Shown one piece after another: positions 27,193 through 35,049 of a DNA stretch of 48,394 nt. How positions within the stretch are numbered: position 1 is the stretch's first letter; the number at the start of each line of letters is the position of its first letter. Source of the DNA: Candidatus Helarchaeota archaeon. Lineage in GTDB: Archaea; Asgardarchaeota; Lokiarchaeia; Helarchaeales; RDOG01. The translations under genes and the position numbers were made by a program. Location of the stretch: NCBI GenBank assembly GCA_029838215.1, contig JALGVI010000010.1, forward strand, positions 1 to 48,394. Direction: 5' to 3'. Under the pieces are notes generated by a model. That model saw nothing but the letters and a program-made list of their open reading frames with translations. It was not told where the DNA came from and did not search any database.

Positions 27193-27753
27193 ATGAAGAT
27201 TTACATGCCAACGAAAATGGTGAAAACGAGCGATTTGTATTGGATGGCGAAAGTCGGTCACGGGAATTTGGTGGCCTTTTATGCCGTTGGCAGAACCCTG
27301 GAAGAGGTGCATGAGAAAATAGAAGCACTTGCAAGGGATCATTTTGTAAATCTTCTGGAATTAAAAGGAACGTGGATCAAGCTCGTTCGCGAGTTTAATC
27401 TTGCCGAATTAGAATTAAACCAGAACTTTTTGATTAATGTTGCAACGGGGCTCAAGCAGGAGATACAGTCAAGCGTGCCTCCGAAGCTCTTGATTCCCGT
27501 TGAATTCACGTTATTACCTCTCATGGATTTTGAAAAAACAGATGATGAGATCTGGGATTTCGTCCAGAGTAGAAATCTATTATCAAAAAAAGAAATTTTA
27601 TACTCCGTAACGGGTCGGACAACGAATAATGTTGCAGCCAAACTCCATGAATTCAAGTCAGGTCTTGTTTGGGGGTTAAAGTTGGAACCACGTAGTGCGA
27701 GTCGTTACTACGATGTTGAGACGGGCAAAAATGTGCACCCGATCATTGAGTGA
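27193..27753 (+). CDS. Unknown protein, member 1 of a tandem divergent paralog pair
   Basis: A protein of 186 aa without recognised domain. It shares an architecture with its downstream neighbour: an N-terminal strand MKIY/MKIF, DLYWMAKV then VAFYAVGRTLEEV (neighbour: DLYQVAKV, VAFYAIARDRKAL), a central region ending in QSRNLLSKKEI (neighbour: QSRDLLTKDEI), and a C-terminal strand-rich part. A tandem duplication followed by strong divergence is likely. No catalytic motif is visible. An operator-like palindrome lies upstream. Confidence 0.7.
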   Translation: MKIYMPTKMVKTSDLYWMAKVGHGNLVAFYAVGRTLEEVHEKIEALARDHFVNLLELKGTWIKLVREFNLAELELNQNFLINVATGLKQEIQSSVPPKLLIPVEFTLLPLMDFEKTDDEIWDFVQSRNLLSKKEILYSVTGRTTNNVAAKLHEFKSGLVWGLKLEPRSASRYYDVETGKNVHPIIE

Positions 27754-27771
27754 AAGGAGGTTGAATGAAAG

Positions 27772-28386
27772 ATGAAAATATTTGTAGAAAATCCAGAACC
27801 AGACACGGAAAATTGTAAGGATTTATATCAAGTAGCAAAGGTTTACGTGGTGGATCGTCGTGGTAAGGAGCATGTTGCTTTTTATGCGATAGCGCGGGAT
27901 AGAAAAGCCCTAGATTACATTATTCGAGAAAAAGAAGCTGCTTTCTTTCCAGGGCTTTTAACACTTGAAATGACAAGGATCAAGAAAACAACTTTTCATT
28001 TATCACAAATTCATCTCCCGGATGACTTTTTAAAAGATAATTTGGAAACGCTACCCGTAAAGAGATATTCGGGAGTTGCATTAGAACCAGAATTAACCCA
28101 GAAATTGGATTTGATTCTAAACCCCGTTCGAGAAGTGGAATCTCGTCCGGACTTCTTCCAATCGAGGGATCTCCTCACGAAAGATGAGATCGCTGCGATA
28201 GAAGGATTGAATGAAGAAGAATCATCCGAGATATACTTACGAGAAAATGGCTCAATGCCCGTATGGGATATAGGAGATGCAATTTATTTTGCATTCAATG
28301 GTAAAAGATTCCCCGAGTTGGCAAGCTTTATCCTAACGGAACAAGATTCCGATTTCGGCAAGCCCGTGGAGTCGACATCTCACTAA
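27772..28386 (+). CDS. Unknown protein, member 2 of a tandem divergent paralog pair
   Basis: A protein of 204 aa, paralogous to the gene 18 bases upstream (see matching segments DLY-x-x-AKV, VAFYA and SR(N/D)LL(S/T)K(K/D)EI). The ATG at 27772 is preceded by a strong Shine-Dalgarno sequence AAGGAGGT at 27754-27761, right after the upstream stop, so the two are co-transcribed and coupled. The C-terminal portion differs from the partner and ends with an acidic tail. Function unknown. Confidence 0.7.
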   Translation: MKIFVENPEPDTENCKDLYQVAKVYVVDRRGKEHVAFYAIARDRKALDYIIREKEAAFFPGLLTLEMTRIKKTTFHLSQIHLPDDFLKDNLETLPVKRYSGVALEPELTQKLDLILNPVREVESRPDFFQSRDLLTKDEIAAIEGLNEEESSEIYLRENGSMPVWDIGDAIYFAFNGKRFPELASFILTEQDSDFGKPVESTSH

Positions 28387-28394
28387 TTTTTTTT
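28387..28394 (+). terminator. Oligo-T terminator after the paralog pair
   Basis: T8 directly after the stop codon, followed by a T6 run; it sits between convergent genes. Confidence 0.5.
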
Positions 28395-28416
28395 ACTTTT
28401 TTAAACAATTTTCTAT

Positions 28417-29250
28417 TTATCCCCATCCATTTTGTTCAATGTATTGAATTATTACCGGAAATCCTTTATTTCCGAAACCATATTCTAATAGTGGTTTTAA
28501 TTCGTTCCAACTCACGTTTCTACTGCGAATTACTTCTCTAATGAAAACCTGAAAAAATTGATGTCTTTTTTCCTTGAAGTCTTCGAACTTCTGACCTTGG
28601 CGGTATTTGAGTGCCATTCCATAGAATTGCAACATTTCTTTTCCGATTCGCTTCTCTCGAAACGCTTTATTCAAGAGTTTAAAGATTTCGTGCTTGTCAA
28701 ACTCGTTGGCTTCAGGGAAATACGTGGCAGTCAATAAAAAACCTAGTTTAAAAATGGCTTTAGAAAATCTCATCTCCTCATCTAAAGGATTTTTCTGAGA
28801 TTCTGCTTTCAATAGTTTAAATAAGGGCGTTGGCTCGAGATGGTAAGCCACACGAATGAAGATATCATCAAGATCATAGGGAGGAGAGGGAAGGTCATTC
28901 CGGATGTCCTTGCCCCACAATAATCGCGAACCGTACTTCAAGGACCGAACTGCCCACTCCCAATTGGCAAAACTAACTTTTTGGAACGTTTCCTTGTATT
29001 TATAATCCTCAAGGGTTGCATAAAGAAACCAAAATTCGTGCCCGGCAAACGTTTTTTTCTCAAACAAACTGGTCGTCCAATCCTTTCTCGGACAATTTTC
29101 GGTAGTCGAAAGAAGAACAACTAGATCAATGTCCGAAGTAATGGGAAATTTAGTATTGAAAACAGAACCGATCCCATAAACTGCGATTAAATCGGATTCA
29201 AACTTAGCCAATAGATATTCTATTGCCTTATTCATCTCATTTTCATTCAT
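28417..29250 (-). CDS. Nucleotidyltransferase (pol-beta superfamily), MNT/aminoglycoside-type
   Basis: A protein of 277 aa. The minimal nucleotidyltransferase motif is clear: GIGSV at 26-30, then SDIDLVV with metal-binding Asp40 and Asp42. The helical C-terminal part (about 130-270) would be the substrate or HEPN-like partner domain; its pattern fits stand-alone transferases such as aminoglycoside nucleotidyltransferases. It moves a nucleoside monophosphate to a small molecule or protein. No separate HEPN toxin gene lies next to it, so a classic MNT-HEPN toxin-antitoxin pair is not shown. The exonuclease gene on the same strand ends the unit 30 bases away. Confidence 0.8.
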   Translation of the reverse strand: MNENEMNKAIEYLLAKFESDLIAVYGIGSVFNTKFPITSDIDLVVLLSTTENCPRKDWTTSLFEKKTFAGHEFWFLYATLEDYKYKETFQKVSFANWEWAVRSLKYGSRLLWGKDIRNDLPSPPYDLDDIFIRVAYHLEPTPLFKLLKAESQKNPLDEEMRFSKAIFKLGFLLTATYFPEANEFDKHEIFKLLNKAFREKRIGKEMLQFYGMALKYRQGQKFEDFKEKRHQFFQVFIREVIRSRNVSWNELKPLLEYGFGNKGFPVIIQYIEQNGWG

Positions 29251-29280
29251 GATCTCATTTCCAAGATCCCTCGCCCAATT

Positions 29281-29931
29281 TCACGCATCATGAATCTTAA
29301 AATGTCCTAATTTAATCATTTCGTGTAAGATTTTGGCTTCATGTACGGCATCATCAGCCGCTCGATGTTTTTCCACGTATCTCACACCAGGAAAATAAAA
29401 TCGCCATGCTTCTTCCACGGATGGCCACTTGAATTTTTGAACCAGTTCAGGAATTCTTCTGTAATTTTGATTCTTATGGGGAATCTTGCAATAGTCTGTT
29501 GCAGTTAACATTATGCAGGGCAACTCGTTTGGTATCGTGAAACCCTTATGCTTTAAAAATCCGAAATCAAAATCTTTATTAAAAGATGTCATCGGGTACG
29601 CATTCAAAGCATCCTGAATGGAATGTGAGACATTTGAAAGGAGTTCTGCGTTAATGACATCTTCAAATGTCAAGTCAGAATTTGAAAATATCCACGCATT
29701 TCGATGTTGTCCCCCAAACGATTCTTCTTTTACGATCGAATCAAAAATGACTTCGATCTCTCCAGTTTCGGAATCTAGCTTTACGATTCCAACTTCAACA
29801 ATAAGACCGATTTGAGGCTTAATGGCCGTGGTTTCCACGTCGACTATTCCGATTTTCAACTTTTTTCCCTCTAATTCATTCCTAATTAATTCTTTTGGAA
29901 ATTCGTGCCTTTTAAAACGTTTTTTTTTCAA
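29281..29931 (-). CDS. DEDDh 3'-5' exonuclease (DnaQ/RNase T-like)
   Basis: A protein of 216 aa with the whole DEDDh set: Asp31 and Glu33 in IVDVETT (ExoI), Asp122 in SFNKDFDFGFL (ExoII) and His189 plus Asp194 in HRAADDA (ExoIII). It is a single domain, so a stand-alone exonuclease acting on single-stranded DNA or RNA ends with two metal ions. The proteins of this family serve in DNA proofreading, RNA trimming or oligonucleotide clearance; which applies is not visible. Basic N-terminus MKKKRFKRH. It is followed on the same strand by the nucleotidyltransferase gene. Confidence 0.88.
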   Translation of the reverse strand: MKKKRFKRHEFPKELIRNELEGKKLKIGIVDVETTAIKPQIGLIVEVGIVKLDSETGEIEVIFDSIVKEESFGGQHRNAWIFSNSDLTFEDVINAELLSNVSHSIQDALNAYPMTSFNKDFDFGFLKHKGFTIPNELPCIMLTATDYCKIPHKNQNYRRIPELVQKFKWPSVEEAWRFYFPGVRYVEKHRAADDAVHEAKILHEMIKLGHFKIHDA

Positions 29932-30076
29932 TCCATTTGTAAAAGCACTTCAAAATCTCAATAACGATTATTATATTATTTGTATTGTTTTTTGCATTGT
30001 TTAAAAAATATTTTTCGTGTAAGGACATCGGTCAGCTAGGTTTAATTAGGAGAATATCTATCATCGTATAAGCGAT

Positions 30077-30084
30077 TTTATAAA
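30077..30084 (+). promoter_or_regulatory. TATA-like box upstream of the metallophosphatase gene
   Basis: TTTATAAA, 38 bases before the ATG at 30123. A Shine-Dalgarno-like GAGGAG lies at 30105-30110. Confidence 0.4.
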
Positions 30085-30122
30085 TAATAGATGAATTCGT
30101 AGATGAGGAGAATTGAACCATA

Positions 30123-31325
30123 ATGGCAAAGAGCCGAACTAAGTTAAAGAAGGAATTGCTCAGGTTAGGTATTTTTATTGGCATTCTCGTGACGTTTTTT
30201 ACCATTCCGCTACTGCCAAATCAGCTTGGTCCGTGGCTTTTGGTTCCATTTCAGAAGGGTCCGTATTTGACATGGTCAGCAGATCCGTCAACGACCATGA
30301 CGATTAGTTATGAAACGCCGTTTAATATCTCCACCACGCTATATTACGGCAAGAATGCCAGCATGGTAAACGTGAAGGGCACGACAAACCAGCAAATCCA
30401 TACAATCACTCTCACGGGTCTCGAGCCAAACACGTTGTATTATTATGAAATCGTTTCTTCGGATTTCACTTGTTATTACATGAACAAGATTTTCACGTTT
30501 AAGACGGGCTTGAATCAGACACACCCAGCAGCATTTCGTTTTGCCGTATATGGAGATAATCGCCCGGGAAGATGGGAACAGTCCCAGCATCAAGCTGTCG
30601 TGAACCGCATCTTGACAAACGATGTTGATTTTGTTATCAATACGGGTGATATAGTCGTTGAACCAGCGGACCTGGTAAACTGGGATCGACTTTTCTATGA
30701 ATTACGGGATTTGGCATCTCGAAAACCGTACATGATATCCGTTGGGAATCACGAACTCATGGAGGGCACGACTCCAGATTATGGTCGTTACTACCGCGCG
30801 CTTTTCACGTATCCTGATGAAGAGATGTATTATGCTTTTAATTACAGCAATGTTTGTTTTTTGAGCTTGAATATATCGGTTGATGAGCATAGGATTACTA
30901 CTACGGAGCGGGCGTGGTTAATAAATGAACTTGCTCAAGCCAATGCAAGCACGGATATAGATTGGATAATCGTCTATTTTCACATTCCCATGTATAGCAA
31001 TGGTGGACACGGCATCAATCAACACATCATTGACGATTATGCGGAAATATTTCGGACATACAAGGTTGATATTGTTCTAGCGGGGCACGATCATCATTAT
31101 GAACGCATGTACATAGATGATACGTATTTTTTTGTCACGGGTGGTGGTGGTGCGCCTCTGGATTTTTACATGAGTTGGGATTTATCCCGAGCTTGGAGCC
31201 AATATAAAGTTCTCTTCTTTCATTACATGTTATTTGACGTTGATGGCAAAAATTTATACATGCAAGCGATTCGTCCAGATGGCTTTGTATTCGATGAATT
31301 ACATTTAGTTAGCACGAGGAATTAG
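30123..31325 (+). CDS. Membrane-anchored purple acid phosphatase-like metallophosphoesterase
   Basis: A protein of 400 aa. The N-terminal helix at about 11-31 (LLRLGIFIGILVTFFTIPLL) is an uncleaved signal anchor, placing the rest outside. Residues 46-128 form a fibronectin III-like domain as in plant-type purple acid phosphatases (TWSADPSTTMTISYET, LTGLEPNTLYYYEI). The metallophosphoesterase core has GDNR at 144-147, GDIV at 175-178, GNHE at 208-211, His287 and GHDHH at 321-325, a full set of metal ligands. It would hydrolyse phosphate esters or phosphoanhydrides at the cell surface. The membrane protein at 31337 begins 11 bases after it. Confidence 0.9.
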   Translation: MAKSRTKLKKELLRLGIFIGILVTFFTIPLLPNQLGPWLLVPFQKGPYLTWSADPSTTMTISYETPFNISTTLYYGKNASMVNVKGTTNQQIHTITLTGLEPNTLYYYEIVSSDFTCYYMNKIFTFKTGLNQTHPAAFRFAVYGDNRPGRWEQSQHQAVVNRILTNDVDFVINTGDIVVEPADLVNWDRLFYELRDLASRKPYMISVGNHELMEGTTPDYGRYYRALFTYPDEEMYYAFNYSNVCFLSLNISVDEHRITTTERAWLINELAQANASTDIDWIIVYFHIPMYSNGGHGINQHIIDDYAEIFRTYKVDIVLAGHDHHYERMYIDDTYFFVTGGGGAPLDFYMSWDLSRAWSQYKVLFFHYMLFDVDGKNLYMQAIRPDGFVFDELHLVSTRN

Positions 31326-31336
31326 GAGGATTTGAC

Positions 31337-32005
31337 TTGAGTTTAAGCGTTATAAACCTGGGATATTTTCTCATCGGTGTATTTCTGTTTCTCATCATTA
31401 AATTCGTGGATCGATTGGATTATTTTCAAGACACGGAACTCATCCAGCACCGAATTGCAAAAGTTTGGAATTTCATCTTCGGACTCGGTTGTATTTTGGT
31501 ATTAATAAATGGTTTTTTTACCTTGGTTCAAGTATTCGTTGCAGTTCACGTGATTGATTATTTAGAGATAGTTCCACTCATTTTATTCATTGTCGTGATT
31601 CCCATCTTTCTCATGGACTCTTTTAAAGCACCAACTAAGAATTACTTGTTGGCACTTGGTTTAGGAACGGCAATTGCAAGCATTGGATTCGTCATGGGAT
31701 TAATTCTTGCATTTGTCGGAGTCGAAAACTTGGTCGGACAATACGTTCGATACATCAACTACATTTTGCTGATTCCTTTTCTATTGACATCCATCATTGG
31801 AGTTGTTATAGGAACGGTCATTTATTATGGATATTTGAAGACCAAAAAGGAGAAGTGGAATGACGCGCTTTGGGATATCTCGGAAATTCATGATAAATTA
31901 AATAACAAGTACTTGCTTCTTGGTTTAAGCATTGTTGTTTTCTTTGAGATTTTCTTTCAATGGCAATCCATGAGCCTGCTTTCGCTTTTCATACAAGTGA
32001 TTTAA
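31337..32005 (+). CDS. Multi-pass membrane protein, unknown
   Basis: A protein of 222 aa with about six transmembrane helices (for example YFLIGVFLFLIIKF near the N-terminus, LILFIVVIPIFLM, IASIGFVMGLILAF and a last helix LLLGLSIVVFFEIFF). The start is TTG at 31337, supported by AGGAGG at 31324-31329, 7 bases upstream and overlapping the stop codon of the phosphatase gene. The two genes are therefore coupled and may form a surface complex. I do not recognise the family. Confidence 0.8.
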   Translation: MSLSVINLGYFLIGVFLFLIIKFVDRLDYFQDTELIQHRIAKVWNFIFGLGCILVLINGFFTLVQVFVAVHVIDYLEIVPLILFIVVIPIFLMDSFKAPTKNYLLALGLGTAIASIGFVMGLILAFVGVENLVGQYVRYINYILLIPFLLTSIIGVVIGTVIYYGYLKTKKEKWNDALWDISEIHDKLNNKYLLLGLSIVVFFEIFFQWQSMSLLSLFIQVI

Positions 32006-32011
32006 TTTCTG

Positions 32012-32020
32012 AAAAAAAAA
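32012..32020 (-). terminator. Oligo-T terminator of the small zinc-ribbon gene
   Basis: Nine A on the plus strand, so nine T in the minus transcript, 17 bases past the stop codon of the gene at 32038. Confidence 0.4.
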
Positions 32021-32037
32021 GAAAAAAAGAAAGGAAA

Positions 32038-32217
32038 TTAATGTGAAGCGATGAGAATGAATTTCTCTTCGATCTTCCCGTTTTCCTTACAATTGGGACA
32101 ATAATAAATTTCAGTTTTTGTGTCAAAGTGATACCGTTCGTAAAAAACGGCATTGCAATTAAGACATTTAACTTTTCGCTTGTTGCGTGTCGTCCTAATG
32201 CGTTTGAATTTACCCAT
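32038..32217 (-). CDS. Small zinc-ribbon protein (59 aa)
   Basis: Starts MGKFKRIRTTRNKRKVKCLN; a GTG four codons earlier is also in frame. One zinc ribbon with CLNC and CPNC, 21 residues between the knuckles, fills the protein, and a basic N-terminal arm suggests nucleic-acid or ribosome binding. Small single zinc-ribbon proteins of this kind are common in archaea but usually have no assigned function. It has its own T-run terminator and stands alone. Confidence 0.75.
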   Translation of the reverse strand: MGKFKRIRTTRNKRKVKCLNCNAVFYERYHFDTKTEIYYCPNCKENGKIEEKFILIASH

Positions 32218-32687
32218 GGCATTCACCACAAATCATTCACTTTTGAAAGAACTCCATGATAGAGCGTTGGTCCTTCGCACGGCAGATCAAGGCGGTCGGT
32301 GTTGATTCATGATTCATCAATTGAAATCCAAAAGCGAATTAACCAATGATAGTTATTTTCTTATTTTAATCGAAATACTGAAAATCACCACCAGTAACTC
32401 ATAAAATATGGATGAATTTGTAAGATAAATCACGTATTTTAAGAGTTCAGGTATTAATGAAGAATTACACGGTGAATTGAAATATTTCCGCAGTGTTCCA
32501 TTAACGGAATCACTTGATCTTAAATATTTCTCATCTGAACTATGAGCGAATTCTTCAATTAAAGATAAAAACCAGCTAACCTTAAAAACTTAATTCTTCA
32601 ATATTGATAAAGAATTATTAATTAATAAGATAAGTATAAGATTGTTAAATAGAAAGAATATTAAAAGCGTTTTTAGTGGTTACTTAT
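32218..32687. other. Divergent intergenic region
   Basis: About 470 bases between divergent genes, very AT-rich near the right end where it must hold the promoter of the zinc-ribbon/GTPase unit. The 11-mer AATTCTTCAAT appears twice around 32550-32600. No gene or RNA seen. Confidence 0.5.
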
Positions 32688-33200
32688 ATGAGGTTCCGTA
32701 TCTGTGAGTCATGTGGTTCAATTTTGATTGGGACTACCTGTCTAAATTGCTTTAACACGAACGTTGTAATGAATAGAGAGTCGTTTTTCAATTCAGATTC
32801 TGGAGCATTAATTACCTCAAAGAGTTTCTTCCGTCCTGCCATAGAAATTAGGGGGAGGCTTCAAGGTGCTCAAGATTTGTTACTTGAAAGAGAAGTCCCA
32901 GCAACAATCCCAGAAGTAGACTCAAACATTCGAGCTTCTCCTCAGACGTCCCAAGTTCTTCCAATAAAAGACCACCTGAGAAAAAGATTTGAGTCTTTGA
33001 ACAATCAAGAATTGACGGACCAAGCTAGGGAAATGTTGCTCGAAACGCATCCAACTTTAAAGAAGAGGCTGATCTGGGAACGAGACGTTAACACAGACCG
33101 ACGTGTCTTGAAAAATATTAGGGACATCCCAATCCCCAGTCCAAAAGATGAAAAAAACGAGATTAAAGGAAAGAAAAACTTGGATTTAACTAAAATATGA
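32688..33200 (+). CDS. Zinc-ribbon protein of unknown function next to small GTPase
   Basis: ATG 32688 gives 170 aa starting MRFRICESCGSILIGTTCLNC; a GTG at 32676 is in frame. The N-terminus is a short zinc ribbon (CESC...CLNC) with only about 10 residues between knuckles. The remainder is hydrophilic and likely flexible, with a helical stretch PIKDHLRKRFESLNNQELTD and a basic C-terminus. It is 59 bases before the GTPase gene on the same strand, so may share its transcript. An adaptor role is a guess from position. Confidence 0.65.
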   Translation: MRFRICESCGSILIGTTCLNCFNTNVVMNRESFFNSDSGALITSKSFFRPAIEIRGRLQGAQDLLLEREVPATIPEVDSNIRASPQTSQVLPIKDHLRKRFESLNNQELTDQAREMLLETHPTLKKRLIWERDVNTDRRVLKNIRDIPIPSPKDEKNEIKGKKNLDLTKI

Positions 33201-33259
33201 ATTAACGTGATGAAACGTAATTAAAACGAGACCGTTGAAAATTTTGGAGTTTCCATGCC

Positions 33260-33874
33260 ATGATGAGGTTCGTCTTTAAGATCTGCTTATTAGGGCCCCC
33301 TGGTGTAGGTAAAACTTCTTTGGTTCTCCGTTATGTTAAGAATTATTTTAAAAATGACTATTTAACAACTTTGGGAGCGGATTTTCTCATCAAGGAGCTA
33401 GTTCTGGAACAATTTGACACGAAAATTAAACTCTGCATTTGGGATATAGGCGGACAGTCAAGATGGGAAACGCTCCGACCGGTTTACCTGCAAGGAGCTG
33501 ACGGAGCCATAGTAGTTTGTGATTTAACGAAAAAATCGACGTTTCGCCAGTTACCTCGTTGGGTGATGGATTTAGAAACATATGCCGGTGATGATCTCAC
33601 GCCATTCGTGCTTGTAGGAAATAAACTAGACCTCTGCAAGGAAGAATTCGAATTGAGAGAGGTAAAGACTGCCGAGTTATCAGAGTACGGGAAAGAACAA
33701 GGAAAATATGTTTTTGAAACGAGTGCAAAGACAGGATCGGGCATTAATGACATGTTCACGAGGCTTGCATTGGAAGTACTTAAAGAAAAAGCACAAAAAG
33801 AAAAGATGCGCAGGCAACTCCAAGACAAGCTTGCGGGAATAATGGATGATTTGAACATTCCAGACGCAGAATAA
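33260..33874 (+). CDS. Ras/Rab-like small GTPase
   Basis: A protein of 204 aa (a second ATG follows immediately). All G motifs are present: G1 GPPGVGKT at 12-19, switch I Thr in YLTTLGADF, G3 WDIGGQ at 61-66, G4 NKLD at 121-124, G5 ETSAK at 153-157. G3 has the catalytic Gln. There is no C-terminal Cys for prenylation; the tail is a charged helix (EKAQKEKMRRQLQDKLAG). It hydrolyses GTP as a switch, and its immediate downstream neighbour is a longin/roadblock-like protein, a typical regulator fold, 16 bases away. Proteins like this are enriched in Asgard archaea. Confidence 0.93.
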   Translation: MMRFVFKICLLGPPGVGKTSLVLRYVKNYFKNDYLTTLGADFLIKELVLEQFDTKIKLCIWDIGGQSRWETLRPVYLQGADGAIVVCDLTKKSTFRQLPRWVMDLETYAGDDLTPFVLVGNKLDLCKEEFELREVKTAELSEYGKEQGKYVFETSAKTGSGINDMFTRLALEVLKEKAQKEKMRRQLQDKLAGIMDDLNIPDAE

Positions 33875-33890
33875 GGGGAGGAGAATTTAG

Positions 33891-34313
33891 ATGATTCATT
33901 GCATTTGGGTTCTCAATAAGAGTGGAATTTGCCTTGCCCAGCGTAATTACACGGACAAGGAAATTGATAAAGTTCTTTTTGGCGGCTTTCTCTCTGCCAT
34001 CGAAAAATTTGCAGAAACCATTTCAGCTAAAAGCATTGATTCATTCACGATGGGAGATACAAAAATCCTTTATGAGATCGGTCCACAGATAATCTTGGCA
34101 ATTTCTGTTGATGTAAGTGATAATGATACGGAAATCCGCAGGAAGATGAAAGAAGTTCGAGAAAAATTCCTTGAACGCTATCAAGATAAGATAGATAGAT
34201 TCGTGGACACGCAGCTTTTTGATGCGTTTGAAAAGGAATTTGATCTAATTCTCTATGTAGACTGGAATTTTGAGTATGATCGCAAGATTAGAAAGGGCGA
34301 GCTCAAGGACTGA
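33891..34313 (+). CDS. Longin/roadblock-like protein, partner of the small GTPase
   Basis: A protein of 140 aa. The order is strand CIWVLNKSGICLAQRNY, helix FGGFLSAIEKFAETI, strands SFTMGDTKILYEIG and QIILAISVDV, then a long helix (RRKMKEVREKFLERYQDKI). This is the longin/roadblock-like topology seen in three other proteins of this window. ATG 33891 follows a strong GGGGAGGAG site. It is 16 bases after the GTPase gene and so very likely co-expressed with it. By analogy with MglB or longin proteins it may act as GAP, GEF or membrane adaptor; which one cannot be told. Confidence 0.78.
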   Translation: MIHCIWVLNKSGICLAQRNYTDKEIDKVLFGGFLSAIEKFAETISAKSIDSFTMGDTKILYEIGPQIILAISVDVSDNDTEIRRKMKEVREKFLERYQDKIDRFVDTQLFDAFEKEFDLILYVDWNFEYDRKIRKGELKD

Positions 34314-34503
34314 TATGAAACACCCATGTTTTTTTGGTTTCAATCTGTTTTTTCACCTTTATCATTTCTACATACTTAGGATTTCTTTCTTGGTTTCAAA
34401 AAGTCAAATTTTTATTAGGATTTAATCTTGGCATATCAGGTTTTAATTCTCTTCATAGAGAGAATATTAAAAATAGAAAATGAGTACAAATTATACCTAA
34501 AAA

Positions 34504-35049
34504 ATGGAGTCTAAAAAGATGTCAAATCTCACGATGGCTTTTAAGTGCGTTTTGCTTGGAAATCAAGGTACTGGAAAGACTTCTTTGATCCTCCGGTTTA
34601 TCAAGAATAAGTTTAATGCGGATTATACGACCACTTTAGGAGTAGATTTTTTAACGAAGGACCTGAAAATAAAGGATACGAACATAAAATTAGTCATTTG
34701 GGACATAGGAGGACAAGATATTTGGGAAAGGAAACTGCCCGTCTTTTTAAAGGGTTCTAGTGGGGCAATTATTGTCTCGGATTTAACAAGACCACCAACC
34801 GTCGAGGCGATCTCCCGTTGGAGAGAACACGTGCATAAAACAGCAGGTCCAGAAACACCTTACGTGGTTGTTGGTAATAAGAATGATTTGGATCGCAGGG
34901 TAACGAAAGATGACCTTAAAAAACAAGCAGAAGGACAACCTTTTTATGAAACAAGCGCAAAGACGGGAGATCATGTTGAGGAGATGTTTCTCGCCATCAC
35001 TGAGTTAATGATTAAACATGCTGCCAAGAAAAAAATTCAACAAAAATGA
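34504..35049 (+). CDS. Ras-like small GTPase overlapping a DNA methyltransferase gene
   Basis: A protein of 181 aa; ATG 34519 (MSNLTMAFK) is an alternative start. G1 GNQGTGKT at 19-26, switch I TTTLGVDF, G3 WDIGGQ at 66-71, G4 NKND at 125-128, G5 ETSAK at 149-153. It is similar to the GTPase at 33260 but has its own promoter space (190 bases) and a different partner: its last 32 bases overlap the start of the methyltransferase gene, in another frame. The tail is short and Lys-rich (KHAAKKKIQQK) with no prenylation Cys. The overlap implies the GTPase and methyltransferase are made together. Confidence 0.92.
   Translation: MESKKMSNLTMAFKCVLLGNQGTGKTSLILRFIKNKFNADYTTTLGVDFLTKDLKIKDTNIKLVIWDIGGQDIWERKLPVFLKGSSGAIIVSDLTRPPTVEAISRWREHVHKTAGPETPYVVVGNKNDLDRRVTKDDLKKQAEGQPFYETSAKTGDHVEEMFLAITELMIKHAAKKKIQQK

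Noticed and set aside
26879..27196. Plus-strand 105-codon ORF
   Set aside because: Overlaps both flanking genes, has random-looking composition and contains the operator-like palindromes.
28417..29250. MNT-HEPN toxin-antitoxin pair
   Set aside because: The nucleotidyltransferase is present, but no separate HEPN gene with an R-x4-6-H motif is adjacent; the neighbour is a DEDDh exonuclease.
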